A stretch of 62,878 nucleotides of DNA from a virus. The stretch is taken from positions 1 to 62,878 of the IMG/VR virus record IMGVR_UViG_3300033064_001021; one strand, given 5' to 3'. Below the pieces are notes generated by a model that had not been told where the DNA came from, searched no databases, and saw only the letters and a list, made by a program, of their open reading frames with translations. The position numbers were made by a program, and so were the translations under genes. Shown piece by piece: positions 41,882 to 49,879 of the stretch; the stretch's first letter is position 1; the number at the start of each line of letters is the position of its first letter.

Positions 41882-43117
41882 ATGGCCCAAGATCCCTTGC
41901 AGATTGATGCCATCCGGGTCGAACCGAGTCTGGCCGGGACACGTACCCTCACGGCGGACCCGACCACCGGGGGACTCCTGTTCACGGACCCTGTGGCCTC
42001 CACGGGCATCCTGCTCAAGGCCCTGGCGGGCTTGAACCTCGACAACTTCCTGGTCGTGGGCCAGGGGGACTTCGCCCAGTACAGTGCCATCCAGGACGCC
42101 ATCGACGCTATTCCCCTGACTGCCAGCGACTCGGACCCGTGGGCCATCTTCGTTGGCCCCGGTGTTTGGATCGAAGACCTGGTGCTGGAACGCAACGGCG
42201 TCATCATCATCGGCTTCGGGGCTATCCTCCAGGAGGACGTGGCCCTCGATACGTTGACCATCCAGGCCGGGGGTGGGACCGTTCCCGAGTTCTGCATCCT
42301 TCAAGATCTGATCGTCACCAATACCCGTAACGGCGGGGCCTGTGTCCGGGTCATCGGAGCGGCAGCTTCGACGGTAGGACAGGTGGGGATCTCCCTGGAG
42401 AACTGTGGCCTCATCGCCAGTGGCGTCGGTGGATACCCGATCAGGGCCAACTCCGTGAACATCATCAACGTCAACGGTGGGGACTGGGGCGAAAGCTCCC
42501 AGACCTCCTTGACGCTGATCGAGGAAGTCGCCGCCTTCAAGGTGAACGGCGTTCAGGAGATCACGGGCCTGCAGCTCGACTACGACACCACGGGGGCCTT
42601 GCCTATCGTCGGGGGCTCCGAGTACGAGATCGTCGGGTCCAACTCCATCGCCAAGACCTCGACCCTCACTCCGCCGGTCTCCTCGACCTTGAGCGGGGCC
42701 GGTTCGTTGACCATCGCCAACTGCCCGAGCGTGGCGGAGACACGGGTGTTTGGGGACCGGACGTTCCTGGGCTTAGGGAATCAATTCGGGAACTTGCAGA
42801 TCCAGGGGACCACGGCGGCCCGGCTGGTGGGCTCGACCCGAGGGACGGTCTTGGGGACGGGGACCTTGGACGAGCCGATTCTCCAGGGAGTGGTCGCCTT
42901 TATTGCTAATAGTTCCCGGACCATCACGTTCGCTGTGCCTCAGTCGGATGCTACCTACAAGGTGCAGCCCGAGCTGCCATCGGCTCCCGTTGGGGCGGCA
43001 TGGCCCACCATCGTGAGCAAGACGGGGGCTGGGTTCATCATCGAATTTAGAGATGCTGCGGCGGTGCCCGTAATTCAGAGCATGACCGTCGGCTGGACGG
43101 CTACCAGGGAGATGTGA
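41882..43117 (+). CDS. Tailspike-like protein with right-handed beta-helix
   Basis: 411 residues. Residues ~60-240 have the repetitive Val/Ile/Leu ladder of a parallel beta-helix, opened by AQYSAIQDAIDAIP, as in pectate-lyase-type tailspikes. The C-terminal ~90 residues (ITFAVPQSDATYKVQPELP then VGWTAT) look like a beta-sandwich or trimerisation domain. It would bind or degrade host surface polysaccharide. No catalytic residues can be assigned. Confidence 0.7.
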   Translation: MAQDPLQIDAIRVEPSLAGTRTLTADPTTGGLLFTDPVASTGILLKALAGLNLDNFLVVGQGDFAQYSAIQDAIDAIPLTASDSDPWAIFVGPGVWIEDLVLERNGVIIIGFGAILQEDVALDTLTIQAGGGTVPEFCILQDLIVTNTRNGGACVRVIGAAASTVGQVGISLENCGLIASGVGGYPIRANSVNIINVNGGDWGESSQTSLTLIEEVAAFKVNGVQEITGLQLDYDTTGALPIVGGSEYEIVGSNSIAKTSTLTPPVSSTLSGAGSLTIANCPSVAETRVFGDRTFLGLGNQFGNLQIQGTTAARLVGSTRGTVLGTGTLDEPILQGVVAFIANSSRTITFAVPQSDATYKVQPELPSAPVGAAWPTIVSKTGAGFIIEFRDAAAVPVIQSMTVGWTATREM

Positions 43118-43680
43118 TGTCGGATTTCTGGAACGAGTTTCTCTCCTCACCGATGACGGCGAGTCCGTCAGAGGAGTTCATGACTCCCGAGACTCGCTTG
43201 GGCCGTGCCGCTACGAGCCCCATGCGTGACCTGACGACCTACGGGAAGCTGGAGACCGACTTCGGCCCTGGCGTGAAGGCCGGGACTCGGGTGGCGTTCG
43301 CTGACGAGATGGAGGCGATCCTTTCCTACCCGAACCCGCCGGAGCCAGGGACCGAGGGCACTGTCGTCGTGGTCCGGGCAGCGGGTGGGGATTCGACTTT
43401 CTCGGATGGTCGAGCCCATGTGAAGTGGGACACCGGGGACTTCGGAGCGATCCGTTTCGAGCACCTGGTCTTCCCCAAGAGCGGCAACAAGAAGGCGAGT
43501 GCGGCTTTCGCCATGCGGTTCGGCAACTTCGGGGACTTGTCCCTGCTTTTCGGGGCGACGGAAGGCCCGGATGAGCTGGTCCACAAGGCCACGAAGGATC
43601 TCTGGTCGTTCAAGAAGGACGGCGAGGATTATGTGATCGAGCGCCTGTTCAACGAAGGTGGCGGACCCCTGAAGGTCTGA
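43117..43680 (+). CDS. Virion-type protein with KDLWSFKKDG domain
   Basis: 187 residues from ATG 43117 with AGGGAG upstream. A short disordered N terminus precedes a KOW-like beta domain (residues ~50-110, VKAGTRVAFADE). The end (VHKATKDLWSFKKDG then EDYVIERLF) is of a type I associate with uncharacterised phage structural proteins. It opens the head/packaging block together with the tagged gene at 43694. Confidence 0.6.
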   Translation: MSDFWNEFLSSPMTASPSEEFMTPETRLGRAATSPMRDLTTYGKLETDFGPGVKAGTRVAFADEMEAILSYPNPPEPGTEGTVVVVRAAGGDSTFSDGRAHVKWDTGDFGAIRFEHLVFPKSGNKKASAAFAMRFGNFGDLSLLFGATEGPDELVHKATKDLWSFKKDGEDYVIERLFNEGGGPLKV

Positions 43681-43693
43681 GGAGGATAGGACG

Positions 43694-44098
43694 ATGACAC
43701 TGAGAAACGACCTGATCAAACTCGCTCACGAGAATCCCGAGCTACGTGCCCAGCTTCTCCCCCTCGTTGGGAAGACGGCTGGGAGCAACGGCTGGGATAC
43801 CCTTCGGCAGATCGCCGACTACAAGGAGCTGGTGCTGGTTCACCGGAGCCTGGCCGGGGCGGACGATCAATCCGCCGGGCTGCTGCGGGATGTGATGGAC
43901 AAGCTCGCCGATGAGCTGGAAATCAGTCGAGGCGCTCAGGAGGCACTGAATCGCCTTCAGTGGATCGCCAAGAACGGCAAGAGGGCTGATTCTGACCTCT
44001 TGCGGAACAACATCTTCAAGGCGGCCAACTCGCTGGGCATCAAACTCCCGAGCGGCATGTTCGCTTCCCAGGGGAAGCCGAGAAGCTCAAAGGGCTGA
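43694..44098 (+). CDS. Small helical protein with N-terminal LAHENPELRA tag
   Basis: 134 residues; the ATG follows a GAGGA site. Residues 3-23 carry LRNDLIKLAHENPELRAQLL, the recurring tag, followed by an all-helical body. Probably virion-associated, like the similarly organised protein at 50. A predicted promoter element (GATTTCCCTAT) lies 22 bases after its stop. Confidence 0.7.
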   Translation: MTLRNDLIKLAHENPELRAQLLPLVGKTAGSNGWDTLRQIADYKELVLVHRSLAGADDQSAGLLRDVMDKLADELEISRGAQEALNRLQWIAKNGKRADSDLLRNNIFKAANSLGIKLPSGMFASQGKPRSSKG

Positions 44099-44119
44099 CA
44101 ACCCCCATGGCGTGACGCT

Positions 44120-44147
44120 GATTTCCCTATAAGAACGGGAAGGGTAG
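44120..44147 (+). promoter_or_regulatory. Candidate promoter (CCCTAT class)
   Basis: GATTTCCCTAT (44120-44130) followed 12 bases later by GGTAG (44143-44147), before the gene at 44169. The core TATAAGAAC matches the TATAGGAC family seen elsewhere. Confidence 0.45.
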
Positions 44148-44168
44148 GACGAGCGAGAGGAACAAACG

Positions 44169-44840
44169 ATGGTGGACCCCAGGCGAATTGCCCAACGGCA
44201 CATGGTCCGAACAGCGGGTGAAGTCCGCTTCATCAAGGACCGTGGGAACGACCAGGGACAGTGGGCCTGGGGGGATGCACCTCCCTCCGAGCGAGAGTTG
44301 TCCGCTGAGTTCCAGTTCAAGGGTGGACAGCTCAAGCCCGTGGTTCAGGCCCTTCGTTCCACGCTGATGGCCCTCGGTCATGCCCAGTCGGCCTACAACC
44401 AGTTCACGAAGCTCAAGAGCGCCCAGGTGTCCCCGGACGGTCGCTTGGGGGGTCGTGGGTACATCCAGAAGATCACAGATATGCGGCGGCAGTACATGAA
44501 CTGCTCCGAAGCACTGTCCTCCCTCTCCGACACCCTCTACGACGAGATCAACGCCCCCCACTGGAACCCAGCCGAAGAAGACCTCGGTTCCCGTGAGCGG
44601 GAGGAGGTCCGGAACATCGTGGAGGACGCCGAGGAGATCCGCAGCGACCCGAAGATGTGGGCCGAAGAGGAAGAGGCGGAGCTGGACGAAGAGAACGAAG
44701 AGGCGGACGAGAACGCCGACGACAATGAGATCGAGAACAGCGTGCAAGCGAGCCTGAACAAGACGGCAGCCTTGCTACAGGGTGCTGCCTTGGTCCACCG
44801 AGTTGCCTCTCGGTACGAGACCGAGCGGAGGGCAGAATGA
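44169..44840 (+). CDS. Virion-type protein with RIAQRH and RVASRY terminal motifs
   Basis: 223 residues. The N terminus has RRIAQRHMVRTA and the C terminus VHRVASRYE, so both ends carry the R(I/V)AxR-aromatic motif. A helical core (residues 50-150) and an acidic run (AEEEEAELDEENEE) lie between. No enzyme motif. It overlaps the next gene by 4 bases (ATGA). Confidence 0.65.
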   Translation: MVDPRRIAQRHMVRTAGEVRFIKDRGNDQGQWAWGDAPPSERELSAEFQFKGGQLKPVVQALRSTLMALGHAQSAYNQFTKLKSAQVSPDGRLGGRGYIQKITDMRRQYMNCSEALSSLSDTLYDEINAPHWNPAEEDLGSREREEVRNIVEDAEEIRSDPKMWAEEEEAELDEENEEADENADDNEIENSVQASLNKTAALLQGAALVHRVASRYETERRAE

Positions 44841-47332
44841 GCAAGCGTGACCGCAAGGATGCCGAGTCCCAGCTCCCACAAGGGGAGTTCATCCTCTCGA
44901 CGGGCTCCAACTACGGGATGGACGGCTTCGACTTCGACACGCCCTACGACGAGGGCAAGAACAACGGGCAGGACAGCTCCTACAGGCTGCCTGGTTCCGC
45001 TTCCAGTGGCATGTCGAGTCTGCCTGGGGACATGATGGCCTCTGACCATTCGTTCCCGGACATCCCGGCCAGTGCCCTCGAAGAGGAAGGCGTTGGGGAC
45101 ATCACCGAGATGATGAAGGAAGGGAGCCTGGTCGGACTGGGCTGGCTCCATGGCGAGCAAGATCCCTCCCGGCTGCCCCACGAAACCCACAACACCATGA
45201 TCCCCGAGCTGGAAGAAGCCTGGGGAACCCTGCGTCGAACGGACGGCCTCGGCCTGGTCCCGAACATCGACCCCGAGATCGCCGACTACGAGCACGTCGC
45301 TCGGGAGACCCCCAAGAAGGCCACCCGTGAGGAGCTGGCCCGTGTGGTCCAGAGGGCCATGCGTCGGTCCGCCTACGGGGAGCCCCTCCGGGACATCCTC
45401 AAGCAGGCTGCCGAGGATCTCGGTCCGGCCAACGTCAACCGCGTGCTCAAGGCCATGCAACAGGTCAAGGCAGAGCACGGACTCGCTGGCAAGGTGTTCA
45501 TCCGGGCGTCCGCCTTCCCTGGCCTCTCCAACGGCAAGTGGAAGCAGGAGATCCGGAAGAAGTGTACCCAGGCCATCTACGTCATCGACAAGCAGGGCTC
45601 CGGTGTCGGCGATGTGATCAAGAAGGAGGTCGTCCAGTCGATCCCCTGGAACGTGGCTCTCGGTCACTACACGACCCTTCTCCAGGCCGCCGGACACAAG
45701 GTGGCGGCGAAGGGACACCCCAGGGACATCCTGAAGGCGGCGTTCCTTTCCGAGCCCACCCCCGTCAAGACCCACATCGACCGGGACAAGCCGATCCAGG
45801 TGATGCCATCCGACCAGGTGACCAAGGCCCAGGCGTGGGAGGACTTCAAGGCAGCCTCCAAGCCGGTCCGTGAGGTCGTCAACCTGATGGAGCGGCAGGC
45901 CGAGGAGTACCGCCAGAAGGTGCAGCTCCAGATCGCCAAGTGGGCCAAGAAGGGCTTGATCCGGACAGCAGAAGCCAAGCGCCTGGTCCAGAGCCCTGCC
46001 TCGCCCCACATGATCCTCCGGGCGGCGGCTTCCATCATCTTCAGCTTCGACGAGGGAGCCTACAGCGGTGGTGAGGGCTTGTCGGTGGTCAAGCAGTACG
46101 AGCTGTGGCCCGATGCCAAGACCGCCTTCAGTGAACTGGCTGCGTCCGAGCAGCAGGCCGTCGAGGATCAGAAGATCGCCGAGCTGGCTGCGAGGACGAC
46201 CTTCGAGGCGGTGAACAAGCTCGTCCAGGGTGGCCTCCTGACCAACGGGGAAGGGAGCAAGCTGCTGGCGAAGAAGCTCACCACCGCCGACTGCATGAAG
46301 TACGCCTTCGCCATCATCTCCAAGCGGTCTCAGCTCAAGGGAGCTGTGGCGGCGACCCCGAAGGCCAGGGAGTACATCGGTGCAGGGAACCGGGGGTTGA
46401 ACCGCCCCGTTGCTTCCGACCAGCAAGCGGCCCAGGCGTTGGCGAATCACCAAGACCCGACTGCCAGGGCGATGGGTGTCCTCTCCGAGCGAGATGCCAT
46501 GCTCCTCAACGGCCAGCTCCGCAAGGTCATGGCCGTGGGTCTGATCACCGAGGGTGAGGCATCCCGGCTGAAGAAGCTGGGGAAGGGGCTCAACGAGACC
46601 CTGAAGCTCGTGGGAGCCATCATCGCCAAGAGGGCTGCCCTCAAGGGCGAGGTCGTCGTCAAGACCCCGGAGAAGGCCGACTACCGTGGTGCGGGTGAGC
46701 GGGCCATCCCCAAGCCCAAGGAGGCCAGTGACGAGGCCCGACGGCAGCTCAAGGCGTCGAAGCCCAAGGTCTCGGCCAACGAGCTGGAGATCCGTCAGAT
46801 GGTCCGCTGGGCCTCCCAGGAGATGAATGGCGGTGTGGCGGGTAGTGAGCTGGACGCTCTGCTCCAGGCTCGCTTCTCCACGAAGCTGCGAGATGCGGCC
46901 AAGGATCGCATCGCCGCCCTGCGGGAGAAGCACGAGGGTTTGGCCGGATTCCTGTACGTGGACGCTTCCTCCTACGCCTCCCCCGAAGGGACCAAGGGCT
47001 GTGAGGAAGGTGGCCTGCGACACCGGGCCAACGGTCTGAAGTACGTGCTGGCGATGAAGCGGTGCTCGGGTTGCACCCTTCGGAACGCGGACGAGATCTG
47101 CCAGAAGTACAACAAGGAGCTGGTGCAGGCTGCCCCCGTCGAGGACCGCAAGGCGTACCAGGAGAAGTCGATTCGCCTGGCCGACGCCCCGGACCATGAG
47201 GTGACGGCTTCGCTGTTCGACCCCAACGAGTTCAACCTCAACAACAGCGAGCTGGAGGGGATGAACGTCGAGGACGCCCCCGAGTACGTTGATGTGGGGG
47301 ACATCTTCTTCGGAGGCATCGAGCTGGGCTGA
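44837..47332 (+). CDS. Large virion-type protein with internal repeat and cysteine cluster
   Basis: 831 residues. The N-terminal ~90 are disordered; a folded region follows. An internal repeat is visible: NKLVQGGLLTNGEGSKLL...AFAIISKRSQLKG is echoed by RKVMAVGLITEGEASRLK...VGAIIAKRAALKG. Near the C terminus a cysteine cluster (GCEEGG, RCSGC, ICQKY) may bind metal. Its last stretch is acidic. Position between structural genes and size suggest a major internal or structural protein. ATG overlap couples both its neighbours. Confidence 0.65.
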   Translation: MSKRDRKDAESQLPQGEFILSTGSNYGMDGFDFDTPYDEGKNNGQDSSYRLPGSASSGMSSLPGDMMASDHSFPDIPASALEEEGVGDITEMMKEGSLVGLGWLHGEQDPSRLPHETHNTMIPELEEAWGTLRRTDGLGLVPNIDPEIADYEHVARETPKKATREELARVVQRAMRRSAYGEPLRDILKQAAEDLGPANVNRVLKAMQQVKAEHGLAGKVFIRASAFPGLSNGKWKQEIRKKCTQAIYVIDKQGSGVGDVIKKEVVQSIPWNVALGHYTTLLQAAGHKVAAKGHPRDILKAAFLSEPTPVKTHIDRDKPIQVMPSDQVTKAQAWEDFKAASKPVREVVNLMERQAEEYRQKVQLQIAKWAKKGLIRTAEAKRLVQSPASPHMILRAAASIIFSFDEGAYSGGEGLSVVKQYELWPDAKTAFSELAASEQQAVEDQKIAELAARTTFEAVNKLVQGGLLTNGEGSKLLAKKLTTADCMKYAFAIISKRSQLKGAVAATPKAREYIGAGNRGLNRPVASDQQAAQALANHQDPTARAMGVLSERDAMLLNGQLRKVMAVGLITEGEASRLKKLGKGLNETLKLVGAIIAKRAALKGEVVVKTPEKADYRGAGERAIPKPKEASDEARRQLKASKPKVSANELEIRQMVRWASQEMNGGVAGSELDALLQARFSTKLRDAAKDRIAALREKHEGLAGFLYVDASSYASPEGTKGCEEGGLRHRANGLKYVLAMKRCSGCTLRNADEICQKYNKELVQAAPVEDRKAYQEKSIRLADAPDHEVTASLFDPNEFNLNNSELEGMNVEDAPEYVDVGDIFFGGIELG

Positions 47333-48285
47333 TGAAGATTGACACCGATGGCATGTTCGTCTGGGCGGGCGAGGGGCCGGTCGAAGGCGTGGGGCCTGAC
47401 GCCCACTACTTCAACCTCCCCGAGAGTGTCGAGGTACGGGAGTTCGCTCGGAGCGAAGCTCTCTCCAACATGCCCGAGGTCGCTGGGGATGCCGTCAAGG
47501 AGATGTCCGAGGCGGACGAGACCCCGGCCCAGGCGGAAGCTCAGGCGGAAGCGGGACCCCCGACCCCCGATGAGATCCAAGAGGAGCCCGGTGGGGAACA
47601 GGTCTCGACCCTCAACAGGTTCCTGGTAGACCAGGCGGAGGAGAACGTGACGAAGGAAAACGTGGAGAAGCTCGGATACGCCGACGGTGACATCGAAGAC
47701 GTGCAGGACGCCAAGGGCATCATGCTCAACCTTCTGGCGATGTTGCGGGCTCTCCATTGGACGCACCAATCGATCCACTGGGCGACCCACGGGAACGCCT
47801 ACTACGGGGACCACCTCCTGTTCCAGCGGCTCTACGAAGAGGGTCTCCCGGACGAGATCGACACCCTGGGTGAGAAGTGCGTAGCCTACTTCGGCTACTT
47901 CAGCGTGGACCCCATCTCCAACATGAACCGCACCCTGGAGTGGATCAAGGAGTGGTGGGACTGGCCGGAGGACAACCAGGACGAGTTCGCCATCATGATG
48001 ACGGGGCTGAAGGCGGAGCGGGATCTCCAGCAGCAGCTCACGCTGGCCTACAAGTTCATCAAGGAAGACAACCAGATGACCCTCGGGTTGGATGACTTCC
48101 TGATGGCGATGGCGAATGCCCACGAGACCAACATCTACCTGCTCCAGCAGCGGCTCAACGGTCTGGCCAAGGTCGAATTCCAATTGACAGCCTCGGAGCG
48201 GAAGCTCCGGACGGCGGCCATCAAGCTGGCCAGGGAGAGCAAGGCCCTGCGGCCCCACCTCCTGCCGTTGCTCAAGGGGAAGTAG
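47332..48285 (+). CDS. Dps/ferritin-like protein with C-terminal LARESKALRPHLLP tag
   Basis: 317 residues. An acidic disordered N terminus (~110) precedes a four-helix domain whose first helix, LRALHWTHQSIHWATHG, matches the Dps ferroxidase start. HLLFQRLYEEGLPDEIDTLGEKC follows, as in the Dps metal site. The end carries KLRTAAIKLARESKALRPHLL, a divergent copy of the tag in the genes at 50, 3568 and 43694. Dps proteins bind DNA and oxidise iron. A tagged copy in the head block suggests protection or organisation of packaged DNA, which is my inference. Confidence 0.72.
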   Translation: MKIDTDGMFVWAGEGPVEGVGPDAHYFNLPESVEVREFARSEALSNMPEVAGDAVKEMSEADETPAQAEAQAEAGPPTPDEIQEEPGGEQVSTLNRFLVDQAEENVTKENVEKLGYADGDIEDVQDAKGIMLNLLAMLRALHWTHQSIHWATHGNAYYGDHLLFQRLYEEGLPDEIDTLGEKCVAYFGYFSVDPISNMNRTLEWIKEWWDWPEDNQDEFAIMMTGLKAERDLQQQLTLAYKFIKEDNQMTLGLDDFLMAMANAHETNIYLLQQRLNGLAKVEFQLTASERKLRTAAIKLARESKALRPHLLPLLKGK

Positions 48286-48294
48286 GGGAGAGAC

Positions 48295-49146
48295 ATGAAG
48301 CCCATCGACAACCGCCGTACCCGAGGACTTCCCCCCTTCCGCATCCTGGTGGGCGGATTGACCCAAGGTTCGGACCCGAGCCGTGGCACAGCAGGGAACC
48401 CTGTCCGGAGCCGGGTGGCCTTCGACCAGCAGATCTTCTCCACCAACGAGGGGCTGAACTACCTGGGTCATTCCGAAGGGGACATCCTGGCCGCCACGAG
48501 TGACCTGACGGTGGCCGACGACGATTTCACCACCGGGCTCACGGTGCTCCATCTGGGAGAGTACGAGCTGCTCTCCGGCGTCGATTTCGGTTCAGGGAGT
48601 GGGCCACCTGTGGCGGGTGAGGACATCACCAACACGGCCCCCAACGGTATCCTGACCTTGTTCGACACCGCAGGCCCTAACGTCATCAACGTCCCGGCTA
48701 CCCTCCCTATCGTTCCGGGCACCGTCACGATCCACTGGATTTCGGGGGCAGCCCTCTACAGCCAGACGGACGATGGCCTGGGCGGGTTCACGGGGGATGG
48801 GACTCCGGGTGCTTCGGCCATCGACTACAACACCGGGGCGATCACGCTGGACACGGCGGCTCTCCCACCGGATGGGGCGACGACCATCACCATCGACTAC
48901 ACGCCGGTTGCCGTCCCTGGGAATGTTGCCACGGAGGTTGCTGCTGCCATCTCGAACCTCAAGGGCTTCACAGCCCTGGCGGTCGGGCCGGTGGTGACGG
49001 TGACGGGTCCGACAGGCCCCGACGGCGGTACGGTTCCCTTCTACGCCGTCTACGGGGGGAGCGTAACGAACTTCACGTTCGTCCCGGCGGACGGCTACTT
49101 GACGGTCGGAGCCCCGGTCATCGGACCCATCGACCAGTTGCCGTAG
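48295..49146 (+). CDS. Beta-rich virion structural protein
   Basis: 283 residues, rich in Gly, Thr and Val with many short strands (GTVTIHWISGAALYS, TTITIDYTPVAVPG). It has no enzymatic motif and resembles phage head-decoration or tail-associated beta proteins. A hairpin-containing gap follows, then the terminase genes. Confidence 0.6.
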   Translation: MKPIDNRRTRGLPPFRILVGGLTQGSDPSRGTAGNPVRSRVAFDQQIFSTNEGLNYLGHSEGDILAATSDLTVADDDFTTGLTVLHLGEYELLSGVDFGSGSGPPVAGEDITNTAPNGILTLFDTAGPNVINVPATLPIVPGTVTIHWISGAALYSQTDDGLGGFTGDGTPGASAIDYNTGAITLDTAALPPDGATTITIDYTPVAVPGNVATEVAAAISNLKGFTALAVGPVVTVTGPTGPDGGTVPFYAVYGGSVTNFTFVPADGYLTVGAPVIGPIDQLP

Positions 49147-49153
49147 TCGAAAA

Positions 49154-49182
49154 GGCCGGAGACCGGCCTGAACCTCCGGCCT
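49154..49182 (+). terminator. Alternative hairpins before the terminase genes
   Basis: GGCCGG/CCGGCC (49154-49159, 49163-49168) and a competing GGCCGGAG/CTCCGGCC (49154-49161, 49175-49182) overlap. There is no U-tract, so this may be an attenuator or processing site rather than a terminator. Confidence 0.4.
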
Positions 49183-49213
49183 CACGCGGTACGATCAGGC
49201 AGGAGGTTTGGTT

Positions 49214-49879
49214 TTGACCACGCAGAGCCCAAGCAGGAAGAAGCTCCTCGCTTCCCTCGACCAGGATGTGACCAAGATCCAGGTCGAGACCGCCAATGGT
49301 GCGACCCGCTGGCGTACCCCCAAGGATCTGAAGGCCAGCGACAAGATCCAGATGAAGGCGGACGGCACCCTGTCCGTGATGAAGGGAACCCCAGGCCGCC
49401 GCAAGACGGTAGAGCTTCCACCGACTTCCACCGAGGCCGAGGCGAAGCAGGCCAAGAAGGAATCGGTGATGGCTTCGGACGCCGTGCTGAAGCAGGCGAG
49501 GAAGGACCCCGAATCTGAGAAGCTGATCGACCACATCATCGAGGCCATCGCCGAGGAGTCCGCTTCCCTGAAGTTTGAGCGAACCGAGGCGGAGCGGGAG
49601 GGGAAGCCCTCCGCCCAGCTATCCACCCGCCGGGTGAGGGCTCTGAAGACGGCTGCCGAGACCCTGATCGCCAAGAAGGAGAAGCTCACTTCCAAGGAGA
49701 TCGACCTGGAGAGCCCCCAGTTCCATCGTCTGTTCAAGTTCGTCGTCGAGACCTTCCAGACAGCCATGGACGATGCGGGGATGGCACAGGAGCAATCCGA
49801 AACGGTTTTTGCCAAGTTCACGAAGCTGATGCAGGGTGACTGGGAGAACGAAGCCAGGAACAGGATGAAGCGCCCCTAA
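49214..49879 (+). CDS. terS: Putative terminase small subunit
   Basis: 221 residues. I prefer TTG 49214, 7 bases after AGGAGG; a TTG at 49208 is too close to it. The protein is helical with charged residues and no enzyme motif. Its position immediately upstream of terL, with stop and start overlapping by one base, is the only support for a small-subunit role (DNA recognition for packaging). Confidence 0.5.
   Translation: MTTQSPSRKKLLASLDQDVTKIQVETANGATRWRTPKDLKASDKIQMKADGTLSVMKGTPGRRKTVELPPTSTEAEAKQAKKESVMASDAVLKQARKDPESEKLIDHIIEAIAEESASLKFERTEAEREGKPSAQLSTRRVRALKTAAETLIAKKEKLTSKEIDLESPQFHRLFKFVVETFQTAMDDAGMAQEQSETVFAKFTKLMQGDWENEARNRMKRP

Noticed and set aside
44537-47197. Long minus-strand ORF (886 residues) opposite the head protein
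   Set aside because: Shadow of codon bias; no ribosome site or motif, and the plus-strand gene is tightly coupled to its neighbours.
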